From positions 1 to 7,137 of the forward strand of contig CAWVSY010000092.1 in the NCBI GenBank assembly GCA_963933055.1: a stretch of 7,137 nt of DNA, in the 5' to 3' direction. This document shows, in pieces, positions 6,608 to 7,137 of the stretch (position 1 is the first letter of the stretch; each line of letters begins with the position of its first letter). The stretch is from Oleispira sp963933055. Its GTDB lineage: Bacteria > Pseudomonadota > Gammaproteobacteria > Pseudomonadales > Oceanobacteraceae. The notes below the pieces were generated by a model, which was given only the letters and a program-made list of their open reading frames with translations, made no database searches and was not told where the DNA came from. Both the position numbers and the translations under genes were made by a program.

Positions 6608-6616
6608 AGGTATAAT
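6590..6616 (+). promoter_or_regulatory. Candidate promoter for queG
   Basis: A perfect TATAAT (6611-6616) lies 25 nt upstream of the queG ATG. The nearest -35-like element is TTGGTG (6590-6595, 3 of 6), with a short 15-nt spacer. The leader would be only about 18 nt (from near 6623) and contains no Shine-Dalgarno. The -10 is convincing, the -35 is not. Confidence 0.5.
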
Positions 6617-6640
6617 CAATGCGATAACGACAATATTCAC

Positions 6641-7137
6641 ATGACACAAGTAGCCCTAACCCAAAGTGAACTCCAAGACTTAGCCGATAAGGTGAAAGTA
6701 TGGGGGCGCGAGCTTGGCTTTCAACAAATTGGCATTACTCACATTGAACTGGGTGATCATGAAATACGCCTAAAAGAATGGCTTGCTAAAGGCTATCACG
6801 GCAGCATGGAATACATGGCCGCTCACGATAATATGCGCAGTCGTCCCGCGGACCTTCTTCCTGGTACGCTAAGAGTAATCAGTGCACGCATGGATTATTT
6901 ACCCGCCGACGCCCGCATAAAAGAACAGCTGCACGACAAATCTCTTGCCTACGTCTCACGCTATGCGTTAGGTCGCGATTATCACAAGGTCATTCGTAAA
7001 CGCTTAACCCAACTAGGCAAGATGATTGAAGAAGAAGTCGGCCATGGCTATCGCGCCTTTGTTGATAGCGCCCCCGTCTTAGAGCGTGCTTTAGCGAGCA
7101 ATGCAGGCTTAGGCTGGCTAGGTAAAAATACCATGCT
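6641..7137 (+). CDS. queG: Epoxyqueuosine reductase QueG (N-terminal part)
   Basis: QueG, formerly YjeS, reduces epoxyqueuosine to queuosine at position 34 of tRNAs with GUN anticodons, using cobalamin and two 4Fe-4S clusters. The first 165 codons are present and the frame stays open to the right edge. Recognisable family segments are the KGYHGSMEYM block (50-59), the MDYLP region (84-88), YVSRYALGRDYHKVIRKRL (104-122) and FVDSAPVLERALASNAGLGWLGKNTM (140-165), the last containing the likely catalytic D142. The iron-sulfur cysteines would lie downstream of the window. The ATG at 6641 is the only plausible start: no upstream in-frame start codon occurs within the promoter region. The leader has no Shine-Dalgarno. 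The gene is divergent from nnrD, as in E. coli. Confidence 0.95.
   Translation, partial: MTQVALTQSELQDLADKVKVWGRELGFQQIGITHIELGDHEIRLKEWLAKGYHGSMEYMAAHDNMRSRPADLLPGTLRVISARMDYLPADARIKEQLHDKSLAYVSRYALGRDYHKVIRKRLTQLGKMIEEEVGHGYRAFVDSAPVLERALASNAGLGWLGKNTM

Overview
The window looks like chromosomal DNA from a gammaproteobacterium, most likely a marine Oceanospirillales/Pseudomonadales-type organism. I infer this from the gene order, the Hfq core (very like Pseudomonas, starting MSKGHSLQDPYLN), a MutL that keeps the endonuclease motifs enterobacteria have lost, and a moderate, slightly AT-leaning base composition. The species cannot be named from the sequence alone.

Layout: nearly everything lies on the minus strand, so transcription runs from high to low coordinates. 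A divergent promoter region (about 6545-6640) separates queG (plus strand, cut by the right edge) from a minus-strand series: nnrD, tsaE, amiB, mutL, miaA, hfq and the first 14 codons of hflX (cut by the left edge). This is the classical yjeF-yjeE-amiB-mutL-miaA-hfq-hflX superoperon of E. coli with yjeS/queG divergent to it. nnrD and tsaE overlap by 8 nt. mutL and miaA abut with no gap. The spacers are 91 nt (tsaE-amiB), 53 nt (amiB-mutL), 272 nt (miaA-hfq) and 85 nt (hfq-hflX).

The genes are linked by housekeeping roles rather than one pathway: repair of damaged NAD(P)H (NnrD), tRNA modification (TsaE for t6A37, MiaA for i6A37, QueG for queuosine at position 34), peptidoglycan splitting at division (AmiB), mismatch repair (MutL), RNA-based regulation (Hfq) and a ribosome-associated GTPase (HflX).

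I see no new defence, mobile or biosynthetic system, and no tRNA, rRNA, CRISPR or insertion sequence. The least explained DNA is the AT-rich miaA-hfq spacer (371-642). It holds a long imperfect hairpin with a competing short hairpin, an 11-bp inverted repeat placed over a good sigma70-type promoter, and two small hairpins in the hfq leader, one of which puts the ribosome binding site in its loop. Other points worth a second look are a dehydratase-only NnrD lacking the usual epimerase half, a very short acidic-tailed Hfq, MutL endonuclease and clamp-binding motifs, and a TTG start for hflX behind a stem-loop.
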